The notes below the pieces were generated by a model. The model was not told the DNA's origin. It made no database searches and saw only the letters and a program-made list of their open reading frames with translations. A program made the position numbers and the translations under genes. Shown in pieces: positions 32,710 through 43,726 of a DNA stretch of 64,000 nt (the first letter of the stretch is position 1; each line of letters opens with the position of its first letter). Source of the DNA: Fomes fomentarius (lineage: Eukaryota; Basidiomycota; Agaricomycetes; Polyporales; Polyporaceae); NCBI GenBank assembly GCA_022606135.1, contig JABYQN010000008.1, positions 1,612,001 through 1,676,000 on the forward strand, in the 5' to 3' direction.

Positions 32710-34606
32710 TTACATATAACCATTCCGCTGCATAATATCACCACAAAACTGGAATGCTGTAATCCAGATCAGGCGACGAACCTCCATATTTCGCGACGCC
32801 ATTCTCTCAGCTCCTAGTGTCCGGTACAACCGCACTGAGAGTTCCTGCACCTCCCATGGCTTCAAAAAATCCTCAGGAGGATCACATGGAACATGAGGTG
32901 CTCTTTGTGGGCGGTTAGACAAAGGAGGAGCAACAAAAGGATTAACCTTGTCCCACTCATTGGGCTCGCGCTCAAGTAAATGGTTCATAATGCGAGGGTC
33001 ATCGGCAGCAGCCCAGTCGATGCCATATTCTGCAATGTCACCAATGTCTGCACCAGTCTCCAGCAGTGCATCAGCACCGCGTGCGCCATCGGTAGCAAGA
33101 CTGAGCAGATACATATCGTAGGGACTGCGATTTGGTGCCCCTAATAGTATACCAGAGTTAGTAGTGGACCAGCAGCAACTAGAAAGGCTTACCTTTGATC
33201 TGCATGGTATGATGATTCCATGTCTGGACCCAGTCTGAAGCATCTTGGTTGATTGCACCCTTGAATAGGAAGTGTAGCAGCCAGAGGTGGCACCGATCGC
33301 TCGCATTGAGGTGGCAATGTGTTTCGAGTTCGATAAAGAAGTTCTTCCACTTCTGACCAAACCCTGATGTGACATCATACCAGAGTCGCTCGATGCGGGT
33401 GTTGTGGACACTACTATAAGAATGTGAAACTTCTGCAGAAACGGCAGCAGCAGATGTATGGAACATACCGGCCAAAGATATAAGAACCTCGCCCTTGGCC
33501 TCGGTACTGTTCCATGAACTCGGCGACGAGAACATTCTCGCCACCATGATCGCCTCGTACCCGACTGGGTACACCATTCTTGGCAGTTGCATCTTGGAAG
33601 ACCTCAAGAACAGTATCTGCTCGATTGTTGTCGCTGACACGAAAGCCAGTGACGTATCGCGAATGACCGTCGATAAAGGCATGCATGACAAACTTCCACC
33701 GAATCAGACCTAGATGTCATATATCTATGAGTTCAAGGTATATCTAGTCATTACAAACTACTAACCATGCTGGCCATCATGGTGCCACAGAGCATTTGCA
33801 CCTGCGACTCTGTAGACTCGCCGATGAATGCGGCGGCTGCCGAAAACTCCTGGCACGCCATGGACACGAATGAACGACTCGCGAAGCCGTTGTCGAGGAA
33901 CTCGGTGGCCCATAGCAGTAAGATGGCCATGTAGCATTTGTCGCCGATAGTTCGGGAAGCTCTCTAATGTGAGGGCGACAATAGAGTCGAGTTCGGCATC
34001 GGTAAGTGTGGAGACAGGGCGCGTGGACGACTGCTGGATAGTGGTGGTGCTCCCATCAGGATGCTCAACTGTCTGGAAGACAGGTGCACCAGGTGGTCGA
34101 ATGCCGTACTCAACTGCGCGCCGAGAGACTGTGCGCGAAGACCAACCAAGAACAGGTGCGAGGCCTGTCGGACCACGAAGGTCAACTGCCATGGCCAAGA
34201 ATGTAGGATCACATTCCTTTCGGGGTCGACCACGACAACCTGTTTGGGCCTCCCATGTAACGATGACAGGAGGAGTCTCAATAGCATCAGCCGAAGCATG
34301 GCAAGCATCGTCAAGAGCTTCGACAATACTGCTGATCACTACATTGAGAGCAGCGAACTCCTCAGGAGGAATGAGGGTTCTGTTCTACACGAGCCATTGA
34401 GACTCGCTTGCTAGACATCGCAATAGTCGAGTACTCACTTGTTCAGCATGGCCCATAAGCTCCAAAGCTTCTCGCCGAACCTCGTCTAGGTGAGCAGCAT
34501 CCCCAATTCGGGTGTGTATTGCCTGCGAGAATCGCTCATGAAGTATAGCATAGGCAGATCGAATGTTTGCGAGTATCAGAGATTCAGAAGATGAAGCCTG
34601 AGCCAT
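32710..34606 (-). CDS. Element A gene 4: DD34E integrase-type transposase
   Basis: The start at 34,606 (MAQASSSESLILANIRSAYA) begins a helical N-terminus, followed by an HTH-like segment (GLAPVLGWSSRTVSRRAVEY) and a retroviral-integrase-like catalytic core: ALWHHDGQHG | LIRWKFVMHAFIDGHSRYVT with the first Asp, SRVRGDHGGENVLVAEFM with the second Asp, and SVHNTRIERLWYDV with the Glu, 34 residues after the second Asp. A conserved C-terminal part follows (FGQKWKNFFIELETHCHLNA, DIAEYGIDWAAADDPRIM, RNMEVRRLIWITAFQFCGDI). Introns are GT-AG and in phase and I see no lesion. This is the enzyme expected to cut and join the element's ends. Convergent with gene 3. The HHDGQH/DHGGEN signature is shared by a widespread eukaryotic 'integrase core' family. 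Confidence 0.88.
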
Positions 34607-34715
34607 GTTGACAGCTAAAACAGTATAGCAGATATATTTGGAGGGTACACTGTGCAGGACGAGTGCATAAGAGGATGGCTGGTGTTCGTCATCGTAAAGG
34701 GAGCTGCTTGCTTAT

Positions 34716-35228
34716 GTCATTCACGATGATTCATAATGATTCACAGTGAATCACGATGAATCATGATGATTCACAATGATTCACGAAGAGTCACGATGAC
34801 TACCTAAACAGCAATTCTTGACAATGAATCATCGTGAATCATCGTGATTCACTGTGAATCATTATGAATGCCTTGACAACCAGCCTCAGCGAGAGGTTCT
34901 CTGCATCTGTTCCCAAATTTCCCTTCAGACTGATTCAGACTGATTCATGATGAATCGGTTAAGCACCTGCAGAAATGGATGTTTAGTAATCATTATGATT
35001 CACGATGAATCACGATGAATCATCGTGAATCATAATGAATCATCGTGAATCATAATGAATCATCGTGAATCATAATGATTGCAATGATGTCAAAGACTGC
35101 ATACAACAAAAATTCACAATGATCATGCATGATCACTCGTGTTCATGCCTGTTCACAAGTGATCACGAATGAACACGAGTGAACACGAGTGAACAGGCAT
35201 GATCAGGCATGAACACGAGTGATCATGA
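34716..35228. repeat. Subterminal repeat arrays, right end of element A
   Basis: Inner array (about 34,716-34,870 and 34,930-35,080): units such as ATTCACGATGA/TCATCGTGAAT in both orientations, forming imperfect hairpins. Outer array (about 35,118-35,228): GATCACGAATG and GAACACGAGTG units. The order mirrors the left end. Confidence 0.88.
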
Positions 35229-35248
35229 CGAATTAAGCAATCAAATGG

Positions 35249-35275
35249 TATTTTTGGCCTATGGGGTCACTCATA
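35249..35275 (-). repeat. Terminal inverted repeat, element A, integrase end
   Basis: Read inward: TATGAGTGACCCCATAGGCC then AAAAATA. It shares TATGARTGACCCCA with the integrase end of element B. Confidence 0.9.
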
Positions 35276-35419
35276 GTCTGAGCCATTTACGAGGTGCAAG
35301 AGAGAGGATCCCGGGGCACGCGTGTGATAGTCCAAGTATAGCACCCGTCTAGCGGCTCTCCCACCTTCTATCACGCGGTCGACGGCTATCAGGACAAGTC
35401 GTAGGATAACGCAACCTCC
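35276..35419. repeat. Host sliver between the two transposons, with one TSD of each
   Basis: 35,276-35,281 is GTCTGA (element A's right duplication) and 35,414-35,419 is ACCTCC (element B's left duplication). The 132 bp between match the reverse complement of about 4,833-4,975, with one internal gap of about 39 bp. The two insertions therefore landed about 140 bp apart in one spacer. Confidence 0.93.
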
Positions 35420-35446
35420 TATGAATGACCCCACTGGACAAAAATG
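35420..35446 (+). repeat. Terminal inverted repeat, element B, integrase end
   Basis: TATGAATGACCCCACTGGAC followed by AAAAATG. Preceded directly by the duplication ACCTCC. Confidence 0.9.
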
Positions 35447-35460
35447 GTGTTGGGATGCAA

Positions 35461-35803
35461 TATCGTGAATGATCACTCATGATCATTAATGATCACTCGC
35501 TTTCACTAATGATCACTAATGATCACGAATGATCACGAATGATCATGCTCTGCCAATGTTGCAAGCTGCACTTTGGGTTGCTGCAACCATTGTCAAACAT
35601 CATGAAACACAATGAATCATCATGAAACACGATGATACATCACTGAGACAATAACCCCATGCACAGCCGAATCACGATGTTTCATTATGATTCACCATGA
35701 TCGCTTAACACCTGGACCAGTCGGACCAAGTACAGAGAGGTTATTGCCAGGTCATTTCACGATGATTCATCATGAATCATCATGAATCATCGTGAAATGA
35801 CCT
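35461..35803. repeat. Subterminal repeat arrays, left end of element B
   Basis: Outer units such as GATCACTAATG and GATCACGAATG (about 35,465-35,545), then inner ATTCACGATGA/ATGAATCATCA-type units (about 35,600-35,705), then a hairpin at about 35,750-35,803 with 22-bp arms starting AGGTCATTTCACGATGATTC. Confidence 0.87.
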
Positions 35804-35880
35804 CAGAGGCTGCTTTTCATACCTGCTCTTCAGGCTTGTCGTTCGCCTTCAGTATTATTGTACAGCTATAGACATTCACA

Positions 35881-37749
35881 ATGGCTGATTCTAGTTCCCC
35901 CCCCTCATCCTGGCCAATATTCGTTCAGCATATGCTATACTTGTGGAACGGTTCTCTCAGGCCATCCATACCTGAATCGGGGATGCACCTCACCTTGACG
36001 AAGTTCGGAGGCAAGCCTTAGAGCTTATGAGCCATGCTTCTCTGGTACTGTGATGATATCTCACTAGTATGATTGAGTACTTATTCCTTTCATACAGCAT
36101 CGTGAAGTTCTACCAGCAGATGAATATTCAGTCCTTAGCACTGCTGTCGCTGGTATGGTGCAGGCTCTCGACGATGCATGCCATGCCTCTGCAGATGCCA
36201 TCGAGACACCTCCAATGGTGATAACCTGGGAGTCTTGGACAGGACAGCGAGGCCGGCCTCGCAAGGATTGCGATCCCACATTTCTGGCTATGGCTGTCGA
36301 TGTCTGTGGCCCCACCCAACTAGCCCCAGTTCTCGGTTGGTCATCACGAACTATATCTCGTCGTGCTGTCGAGTATGGGATCCGCCCTCCTGGAGCTCCT
36401 GTCTTCGAGATGATATCCGACTCTGATGGCAGCACTACACGCATTCACCAGTCGTCGACCCATCCAGCTTCTACTCTCACAGATGCTGAATTGGACCAAA
36501 TTGTTGCACTCACATTAGAGAGCTTCCCCAACAATCGCCAGCAGATGTTACAAGGCCATCTTACAGCTATGGGTCACCGGGTCCCTCGTCGTCAGCTTCG
36601 CGAGTCGTTCCACCGTGTCCATGGTGTGCCAGGTGTTTTCGGCAGCCGTCGCATCCATCGCAGAGTATACAAGGTGGCTGGAGCCAATGCACTGTGGCAT
36701 CATGATGGCCAGCATGGTATGTGCAATACCAAATCAGCCATCCCACAAAATTAATCTTATGAATAGGTCTCATTCGGTGGAAGCTTGTGATCCATGGTTT
36801 CATTGATGGGCATTCGCGCTACATTACTGGCTTTCGTGTCAGTGATAACAACCGTGCAGCCACTGTGCTAGATGTCTTCTATGAGGCCATCTCCCACCAT
36901 GGTTGTCCAAGCCGAGTCCGTGGCGATCATGGTGGTGAGAATGTGCGTGTTGCTGCATTTATGGAGGAATATTGTGGTACTGGTCGGGGGTCGTACATCT
37001 TTGGCCGGTAAGTGCAATCGCCTGTGATCTGACTTTTTAGTAAGCTCATTACAATTGCATCTATAGCAGTGTTCACAATACATGGATCGAGCGCCTTTGG
37101 TACAATGTGACTAATGGCTTTGGGCAGAAGTGGAAAAACTTCTTCACTGAGCTAGAGGCACACTGTCACCTGCAGGCACACAACGATTCCCATATCTGGC
37201 TTGTGCACTTCCTCTTCAAAGGTGCAATTAACCAGGATGCAGCTGATTGGGTTCGTGCATGGAACCACCATACCATGCAACTCAAAAGTAAGTGATTCCA
37301 GAAGTTGGCCACCATCTGCTTGACTAATATCTGCAATAGATGAGACAAATCGCAGCCCCTATGCGATGTACTTTGTCAGCTTGATCCGTGATGGTCCACG
37401 CGGGTTGGAGGGTGTAGCACAGGAGGAGGAGATTGGGGACATTGCTGAGTATGGCATTGATTGGGCTGCTGCTGATGATCCCCACATTATGGATCATCTG
37501 CTCGAGCGCGAGTCTGATGCATGGGATACCGAGAATCCTTTCGCTGCTCCTCCCAAACAGCGTCCTCATGTTCCATGCGACTCTCCTGGGGATTGCTTTA
37601 GTCCTTGGGAAGTGCAGGAGCTTACCATGTGGCTGCGCCAGAGCCTTGGTGAGCTACTAGCCTCCCGCAACATGGAGGTCTGGCGACAGATTTGGATAGT
37701 TGCTTTTGAGATATGTGGGGACATTTTAGCCAAGCGGATGCAGATGTAG
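35881..37749 (+). pseudogene. Element B gene 4: integrase with damaged N-terminus
   Basis: Homologous throughout to element A's integrase. The core is kept: ALWHHDGQHG, SRVRGDHGGENVRVAAFM, SVHNTWIERLWYNV (D-D-34-E), HTH-like APVLGWSSRTISRRAVEY. The first exon is broken. After MADSSSP a run of eight Cs shifts the frame relative to copy A, and in the restored alignment the codon matching Arg (CGA) of HTRIGDA reads TGA at 35,973-35,975, a CpG transition. From about 36,090 the frame is open and the protein could only be made from an internal Met (for example MVQALDDACHASADAIETPP at 36,155). I call it a probable pseudogene; mobilisation by element A's enzyme is possible because the termini are intact. 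Confidence 0.72.
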
Positions 37750-38280
37750 AGATGTTACCTTATGGCACAAATTCATCAGACTAGTGCTGCAGCAAGCAGA
37801 CCACAGCTCGATGCATGATGATGATTAACAAGAATAGATGTCTTATGTCTGAGTCCAGCACATTTGGTTGCCAGAGAATATGGCCACCCACTCCAGAGAT
37901 ACCGCCCTGGGATCCACCTGGTGCATCGCGCAGCATGAAACCTGGCACATACATAGGTGTGGTTTGTCTGAGCTGAGCGCAACTTGGTGCAAGCAAATAC
38001 GGTCACCCGCTCCAGAGATACAGCTTTGGGATTCTGGAAGCCACACTGGAAGCGGTCAGCTTTTTGTATTGGGGGTTGTGGTGCGTCGTTCAGCATGAAG
38101 CCTGGTGCAGACATAGGTGCAATATGTATGAACCCAAAGCATTTTGTTTTGAGTGCTTACGTTCACCCACTCCAAAGATATTCAGCTTACAACTGGGTAC
38201 CCATTTATCCAAAAAAATCTAAACTGCATGGAAAGTTATCGACATTGTGCAAAGTGCTGCTGATCACATTTATAGATCCT
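37750..38280. other. Spacer between element B genes 4 and 3
   Basis: Two or three diverged direct copies of a roughly 125-bp unit containing CACCCACTCCAGAGATA/GCATGAAACCTGGCACA occur at about 37,870-38,170. No gene was recognised. Confidence 0.55.
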
Positions 38281-40139
38281 TCATTCGCTCTCATACTTAT
38301 CTCCATCATCGTCCCCATCCTCGTCCTCGCCCCCATCCTCGTCCTCACCCTCGTCCTCGCCCCCATCCTCGTCCTCGTTCTCGTCCTCGCTATCATCCAT
38401 CTCCAGAATTGCAGCTGCAACTTCTTGAATGAATGCCTGACCTGCTGCTGCAGCAGCAAGTTCTTTGACAGTGGATATCTTCTCGAAGGGTTTGGCCTCT
38501 CTGGCAGCATGGAATGCAGCACTGTGCTTAGTGAAAACAGTTGCGAGGCGAGGAGGGGTGACAAAGGAGATGCCTATCTGCTGATACTTGGGGTAAGGAT
38601 CCTCGGGATCATAATTGGCCAGGCTCGTAGCATGCCAGTGCCATGGCTGCCAAGCAGTAAAGGTGTCTGTGGTGTTCACGATCTTCACCCCATAAGAGGC
38701 AATGTAGAAGTGGCCACCAGCTGCAGCACCCTGGTTGCGGCGGAGGATCCACTGCACAGCAAACGCATGGGGCTGCCGCTCGTGATGGACCCCACTGACC
38801 TAGCTTAAGCAAGGTTGGAATTGTGAGTTGCTGAATACCATGCACCGAGAGTAGTTTTGACCCATCATCCCACAAGCAGGGGCCAACTCCATGCCATTGA
38901 AGACAATTTCGGATTCACCGAGGTTTAATGAAACCTCACCAGTGGTTGCTGAGGTACCAATGCCACCATCCATGCGAGGGAGTTGGTTCTGCTGGTTGAA
39001 ATTGAGCCAGTCACCCATGACTGTGGCTGGTAGCCGCGATCGACAGATATTCCAGGCAATGGCAAATAGACAGCTGGTGCAGTAGTCGGAGCTCGCTATG
39101 AAGTCAGGTGTAAGCTCCCGCTTCCGCAGTATGTTCCGAACCCAGGCGAATGCAGGTTTTGAGCGCGCTCCTGCAGAGTAGCCAGTTTGAATTAGCTTCC
39201 CTGGATCCTCAAGCTAGTGGAAAGCATTAATGCTAAGAGTGCAAACAATAAATTATGCATCCATACTCTGATTGATCGCCTGCCACAAATGCCATCCTCG
39301 ACAGCTTGTGCACCCCAGGCAAGGATACCAACGTTATCTGGCAGAATAAGTGGAGTTTACATCAGTCTAGCTTTATTTTGAGTCATTGTAGATATATACA
39401 TACCCTCCTGCTCCATTGGGGCTGCACCTGGAGTGTCTCCAAGTGACGAAACAACCCCACGAAGGACGATGGCGATGAGCTCTTTGGTCTTGCGATCAAC
39501 GATCTTGCAACTTGTCTCGGGCCCTATGATGGCTTGAAGCTTCGAAGGTTGCACTTGATGTATCGGTCGTCGCTTCTGTCGTTTGTCTGGTTGAGGATCC
39601 TCGTAGATTCGCTTCTTCCACTTCACTGTGATAATCAGGTCTTCACTGAGATGTGTGTCTCGAGGAGGGTAGGGCTGCCTCAGCTTAGTAACCCAAACAG
39701 TCTCCAATGAGTTAACCCAAGCCTGCCCAGTCTCACGATTGAGACCGAGCTGGTCCACAGCATGTCTGGTACTGCATAAAGAATGTGTGTGGTGGTAGTT
39801 GACAGTGCACACTCACTTGTGTAGCCACCAATATGCCATTCGGTTTGCCCGATATTGCCCCACTGCATCACTGAGTTCACCCTTAACCCCTGCAAGGTCG
39901 ACATACTGCAAGAAGTTGCGAAAGAGATCGTTGTCAGTAGCACTGGCAAGAATGCCAAGCTCTGGCTTTTGGGCAATGAGAGTGCGAAGGAGCTGAATAA
40001 AAGCCTCCTGAGAGCGAGGTACCGATGCATTCTGCAGCAGTGTAAGGCCTTGTGGAGACCTATTAAGACATGTCGCGAGTTCAGCGAAAGCAAGCTTGCG
40101 AGCTTTGCAGTGAGCTCGAGTCCCACTGTTGTGAGGCAT
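38281..40139 (-). CDS. Element B gene 3: TET/JBP-like dioxygenase candidate
   Basis: Start at 40,139 (MPHNSGTRAHCKARKLAFAE). The order of conserved blocks equals element A: KRQKRRPIHQVQPSKLQAII, ETSCKIVDRKTKELIAIVL, CLFAIAWNICRSRLPATV, LPRMDGGI, FNGMELAPACGMMGQNYSR | GVHHERQPHAFAVQWILRR, AGGHFYIASYGVKIVNTTDT, AWQPWHWHATSL, GISFVTPPRLATVF. The proximal metal site again reads H-x-E (HHER), with the distal His before ATSL. The acidic tail is longer than in A, about 40 residues of Asp/Glu/Gly. The splice to GVHHERQ uses the acceptor ending GGTCAG, keeping phase. No stop or frameshift was seen. Function as for element A's copy: a candidate DNA 5-methylcytosine oxygenase, inferred. Confidence 0.6.
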
Positions 40140-41119
40140 AGCAGCGATGCAAGGGGAGGAAGCGAAAGTGCACCAATTGCAGTAATGCGAGAACACCCTA
40201 TGACAGCTTACTAATCATGCATTATATTGCTACTTATAGATCTAACAAAGGGTACATAGTATCTAAGGCCCTGGTCGGCTGCACGGGATCTCAAAATCCG
40301 CGTGGATATGGATATGGGCCGAGGTCCCCGAAAAGGCAGAGATCCAAGCGTGCGGATTTGACGAGTTGTGTAACACTTAGTCACATAGTGTAACAAATAG
40401 TCACAAAATGCGTGCTGGATGTGCAATCCACTCTTTGTGCCCTCCCGCCATGACACAAATCACCTCTAGCACCACTGCAGGCAAAATATTTGCTGCAAAA
40501 GCTTCTCTGCAACTTTCCATACGCTCAGCAGCTCTCATCTCAACCATTGCAGCAGCGGCAGCCACCACCACCCTAACCCCAGATCTCATGAGTCAAGCGC
40601 CGGTGCTCGCCTTGAGCGGGGAAATGTCGGAACTTTCCCACGAGCATCTGGAGGAACCGCCGTTAAGCACCCGTCTTCTGCCTCCTCCTGACAATGCTCC
40701 GCCGGAAGTTCTGGGGTAGAAGTTACATAGCGTAGTCGAGCAGTACTATAGGATGTTTTAGAGGTATCACAAAGCCAGCACACACTGGCAGTGACCAGCT
40801 AGTAACTGCATCCGGATGCAAAGGTCGTCGGGATGCCGAGATGGGCCCCGGAAATTTCCGACATAAGGAACGGCGGACAATGCGCGGCCGTCCAGCGTGA
40901 CCGTGGATCTGTGTCTCCGCAGTGTCCACCGAACGGTTTTCCGGATCTGGATTTCCCAAATCCCAGCGCTTAACTACGGCGAAATCCATATCCATCATTT
41001 TGGCTGTATCCACGTCCGAGATCCCGTGCAGCCGACCAGGGCCTAAGAATGCTTTGAAACACAGACCTAGCCACCTGCGAAGCTCTGCAAACCCCGGCAG
41101 ACAAGCACTGGTTGTATAG
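40140..41119. other. Unresolved part of element B between gene 3 and the GC-rich block
   Basis: I recognise no gene. The start of gene 3 and its promoter lie at the left side. Pairs such as GGATATGGATATGGGC and CGAAATCCATATCCATC are weak hints of further small repeats. Confidence 0.4.
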
Positions 41120-42235
41120 TTTCGGTTGGATCGCGAGATGGGTGTGAGCAAGCAGTGCGGGCGACACAGGTCGCAGCGCACGATTTCTCGTGCTCTGCGG
41201 CGCCTGCCCCGGTCGTGCAGGGTCTTAGTGGTGTTTGTGTGGTGTTGAGGATGCGAGAGAGGAGGCCAGGGTAGAACAACAGCGGTGGCGGCCGGCTGGA
41301 GTGCGAGGCGGGCGTGAGCGGGCGGTGCGGGCAGCACAGAAGTCGCAGAGCATGATTTCTCGTGCTCTGCAGCCCCTGCGCCGGTCGTACGGGGTTGTGG
41401 GGGTCTTTGCGTGGTGCGGCAGGCCTGGGAGAGGCAGCGGGGGAGGAAGGAGGACGGTGGAGGCTGGTAGGTGGCGGCTGGGGAGAGAGGAGCCGAGGTT
41501 AGGCATGCAAGGCGTAGGCGGGCAGCCCGGCCCGGCTGGGCGGATTGGTCCGGCCCCCAGCTTGCCAGCACATTGGGCGCCTCGTCCCTCCCTCCCACCC
41601 ACCACCACCACCACCACTATGGCCACCCCGCCTTCCGGCTGCGACGTCTGCGTAGGCATTGTGACCGGCTGGGGGCACCCGTTTGGCAGGGCCAACGCGT
41701 ACCCTGCCAATGTTGCAATGCTTGCGAGCGCGGAGCAGCCAGTTTGGGCACCCAACACCACAATGCCCCCACCTCTCTGCCCCCACCCCTCCCGCCTCCT
41801 GGCCAGGTCCTCCCACGAACACCCAAGACCGCTATAAGGGCCGCACAGCACGCGAGATCGTGGTGTGCGACCCGCAGCGCCAACCCACGCCCGCCTCACA
41901 TCCCAGCCGGCCGCCGCCGCTGCCGATCTACCCCCGCCTCCTCTCCCGCATCTTCAACACCACGCAAACACCCCCACGACCCCGTACGACTGGTGCAGGG
42001 GCCGCAGAGTACGAGAAATCGTGCTCTGCGACTTCTGTGCTGCCCGCACCGCCCGCTCACGCCCGCCTCACATCCCAGCCGGCCGCCGCCACCCTCCTTC
42101 CTCCCCCGCTGCCTCTCCCGCATCTTCAACACCACAAGAACACCCCCACGACCCCGTACGACCGGCGCAGGGGCTGCAGAGCACGAGAAATCGTGCTCTG
42201 TGGCCCCGCTGTGCTGCATCCCTCACTGGCCCTGA
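41120..42235. repeat. GC-rich inverted-repeat block of element B
   Basis: A unit of roughly 170-180 bp containing GATTTCTCGTGCTCTGC, CCGGTCGT and GGCGGGCGTGAGC occurs about twice at 41,130-41,460 and in inverted orientation about twice or more at 41,830-42,230, around a GC-rich core. Frames are open on both strands without recognisable proteins. Position (between genes 2 and 3) and architecture match the block in element A, but the repeat sequence is different. Confidence 0.75.
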
Positions 42236-42468
42236 TGTGTCTTACATGGCTGACACCTGCCTGTGACTGGTATCGCGATGCACCTGCCCGAGGGACCCAC
42301 GACCATGCTCAGCACTCTGTACTACCAGGTAGGAGATTGTTGGGCACAGGATGTGACGATCTGCGACCATTCTGCCATAATAGAAGACATTCGTTTGTAA
42401 ACCTTAGTACAGTTTGCAATCCAAGCCATTTAGCCACCCCGAGTAAACCACTGCCAGCATCACTGATC

Positions 42469-43726
42469 TTAGCAACGAGTATTTACTTTGCAAGAGGGCA
42501 TTCTCACCTCTGCATATGTTGGTTTCTTCTTCAAGTTGCGACACAGAGCTGCAACCTCGTGGGCTTTGACATTGACTGCAACTTGATCCCATGCATTCTC
42601 GGCTCCTGGAGTGACCTGAGTTCTCGTCTTAAGGGTATCCTTGCCAACCCATCTACTGACGATCTCCCACAGTCTTGTCTCCTCAGTAGAACGAGGGATC
42701 CCCCGAACACCATTGACATCAAGTGCGAGCTTCGCAGCGACTGCATGGTTGTAATTCGTGCGCCAGTTACCGAAAGTGTGCCACTTGGGCTCGCTTGCAA
42801 GCCAGTCCTTGACATGCTCAGGAGTGATGGTGACACCATCTAAGACAATTCCTCCTGAATTGTCGTGGCGGAGACCGATCATGTCCATGACCTTGACCCA
42901 TTGTCGCACGAGCAAAAATTGCTTGTAACCTGTTTGATAATTAGCCTGCTCATACTTGGCCCATTCCACCGGAAGCTCTCCAAGGCATTGATCAAGCACC
43001 TCCGAGGCATTCTAAGTGTCCTAGTGAGCCTCAGTTGCATGGTCAGATGTAAGAGCTGAATACGATCTGTGGAGCGACCATTGTGTGTGCCGATGTGAGG
43101 GGATCCTGAACCCATTGGGAAGAATCCCACTGAGCATTGGGCACTATCGTTGATTGATAGTAGGCCCCTGGAATATCGCGAACATCACAACTGTTGGCAG
43201 GAATGTCTGGCATGATTGAGTCGGCGACTGGGGCACTGGCACCCAAATTCTGCTTGATAGCAAGTCGGCAAAATCATACTGCAGTGGAAACCATAGACAA
43301 CATACCTCGGGCTCGGCAATGGTCAATCCTAGGGTGGAATTGGAGCGACTGAGGTGGCTATCTGGGAATAAGGGAGCATCGGCGACAATTGGTGTTTTCG
43401 TACTGTCACTGCCAGGTGAGGGAGGCAAAACAGACTCCTGTTGAAAGCAAATGAGAATATGTATGTCTCCAAACCCCAAGGGAAATAACCTGAACCCCAG
43501 CAGCATTCTGAGATGCATTGTCCCAAACAAAGTCCAATTCGGGAAGGCCAGATTGACGACTTGGTTCTTGTAAGCGAACTACTTCCTTTTGAGCCTCAGT
43601 CTCAATGACCCAGTTCCAAGTCCCTGGTTCCTCAGACTGGGTCAAGTTCCGAATCGTGTCCAACAAATCTGCATCGTCCATCTCATCGGTACTTCGGTTG
43701 CCAACTTTGTTTAACGACACGACCAT
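42469..43726 (-). CDS. Element B gene 2: conserved transposon protein of unknown function
   Basis: Start at 43,726 (MVVSLNKVGNRSTDEMDDAD), aligning to element A's LEDMDDAALLD region. Central pieces are SDSTKTPIVADAPLFPDSHL and NLGASAPVADSIMPDIPANS. The conserved C-terminal domain (GELPVEWAKYEQANYQTGYK, QFLLVRQWVKVMDMIGL, ITPEHVKDWLASEPKWHTFG, GIPRSTEETRLWEIVSRWV) aligns with gene 2 of element A over about 170 residues. Several introns; the 3' end is taken at the first stop after KKKPTYAE. No known family recognised. Confidence 0.58.

Larger units (their letters stand above)
21733..35275 (+). mobile_element. Element A: 13.5-kb four-gene DNA transposon, apparently intact
   Basis: Ends: TATGAAGGTCCCCTTTGGAC at the left; the right end, read inward, is TATGAGTGACCCCATAGGCC. 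Both continue with AAAAATA. The flanking 6-bp duplication GTCTGA is perfect, and the paralogous region at 4.69-5.52 kb gives the uninterrupted target. Inside, from left: subterminal repeat arrays, gene 1 (HECT-like, plus), gene 2 (unknown, plus), a GC-rich inverted-repeat block, gene 3 (TET/JBP-like oxygenase, plus), gene 4 (DDE integrase, minus), subterminal arrays. I see no lesion in the four genes. Inverted terminal repeats, a 6-bp duplication and a DD34E integrase fit a cut-and-paste element related to integrase-type eukaryotic transposons (IS3EU/Ginger-like); exact superfamily not established. It has no tyrosine recombinase, polymerase or KDZ transposase that I can see. Confidence 0.93.

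Noticed and set aside
34716..35228. Short regularly spaced repeats resembling a CRISPR array
   Set aside because: The units are contiguous with no unique spacers, occur in both orientations and lie in a eukaryotic transposon end.
21733..35275. Starship, Maverick/Polinton, Helitron or KDZ element
   Set aside because: No tyrosine recombinase (DUF3435), no DNA polymerase B or capsid, no Rep/helicase, and no KDZ transposase; 6-bp duplications and inverted termini fit an integrase-type cut-and-paste element.
40723..42843. Long open frames (up to 386 codons) in the GC-rich block of element B
   Set aside because: Stop-poor GC-rich repeats; no domain, no homologue in element A, and they run into the antisense of gene 2.
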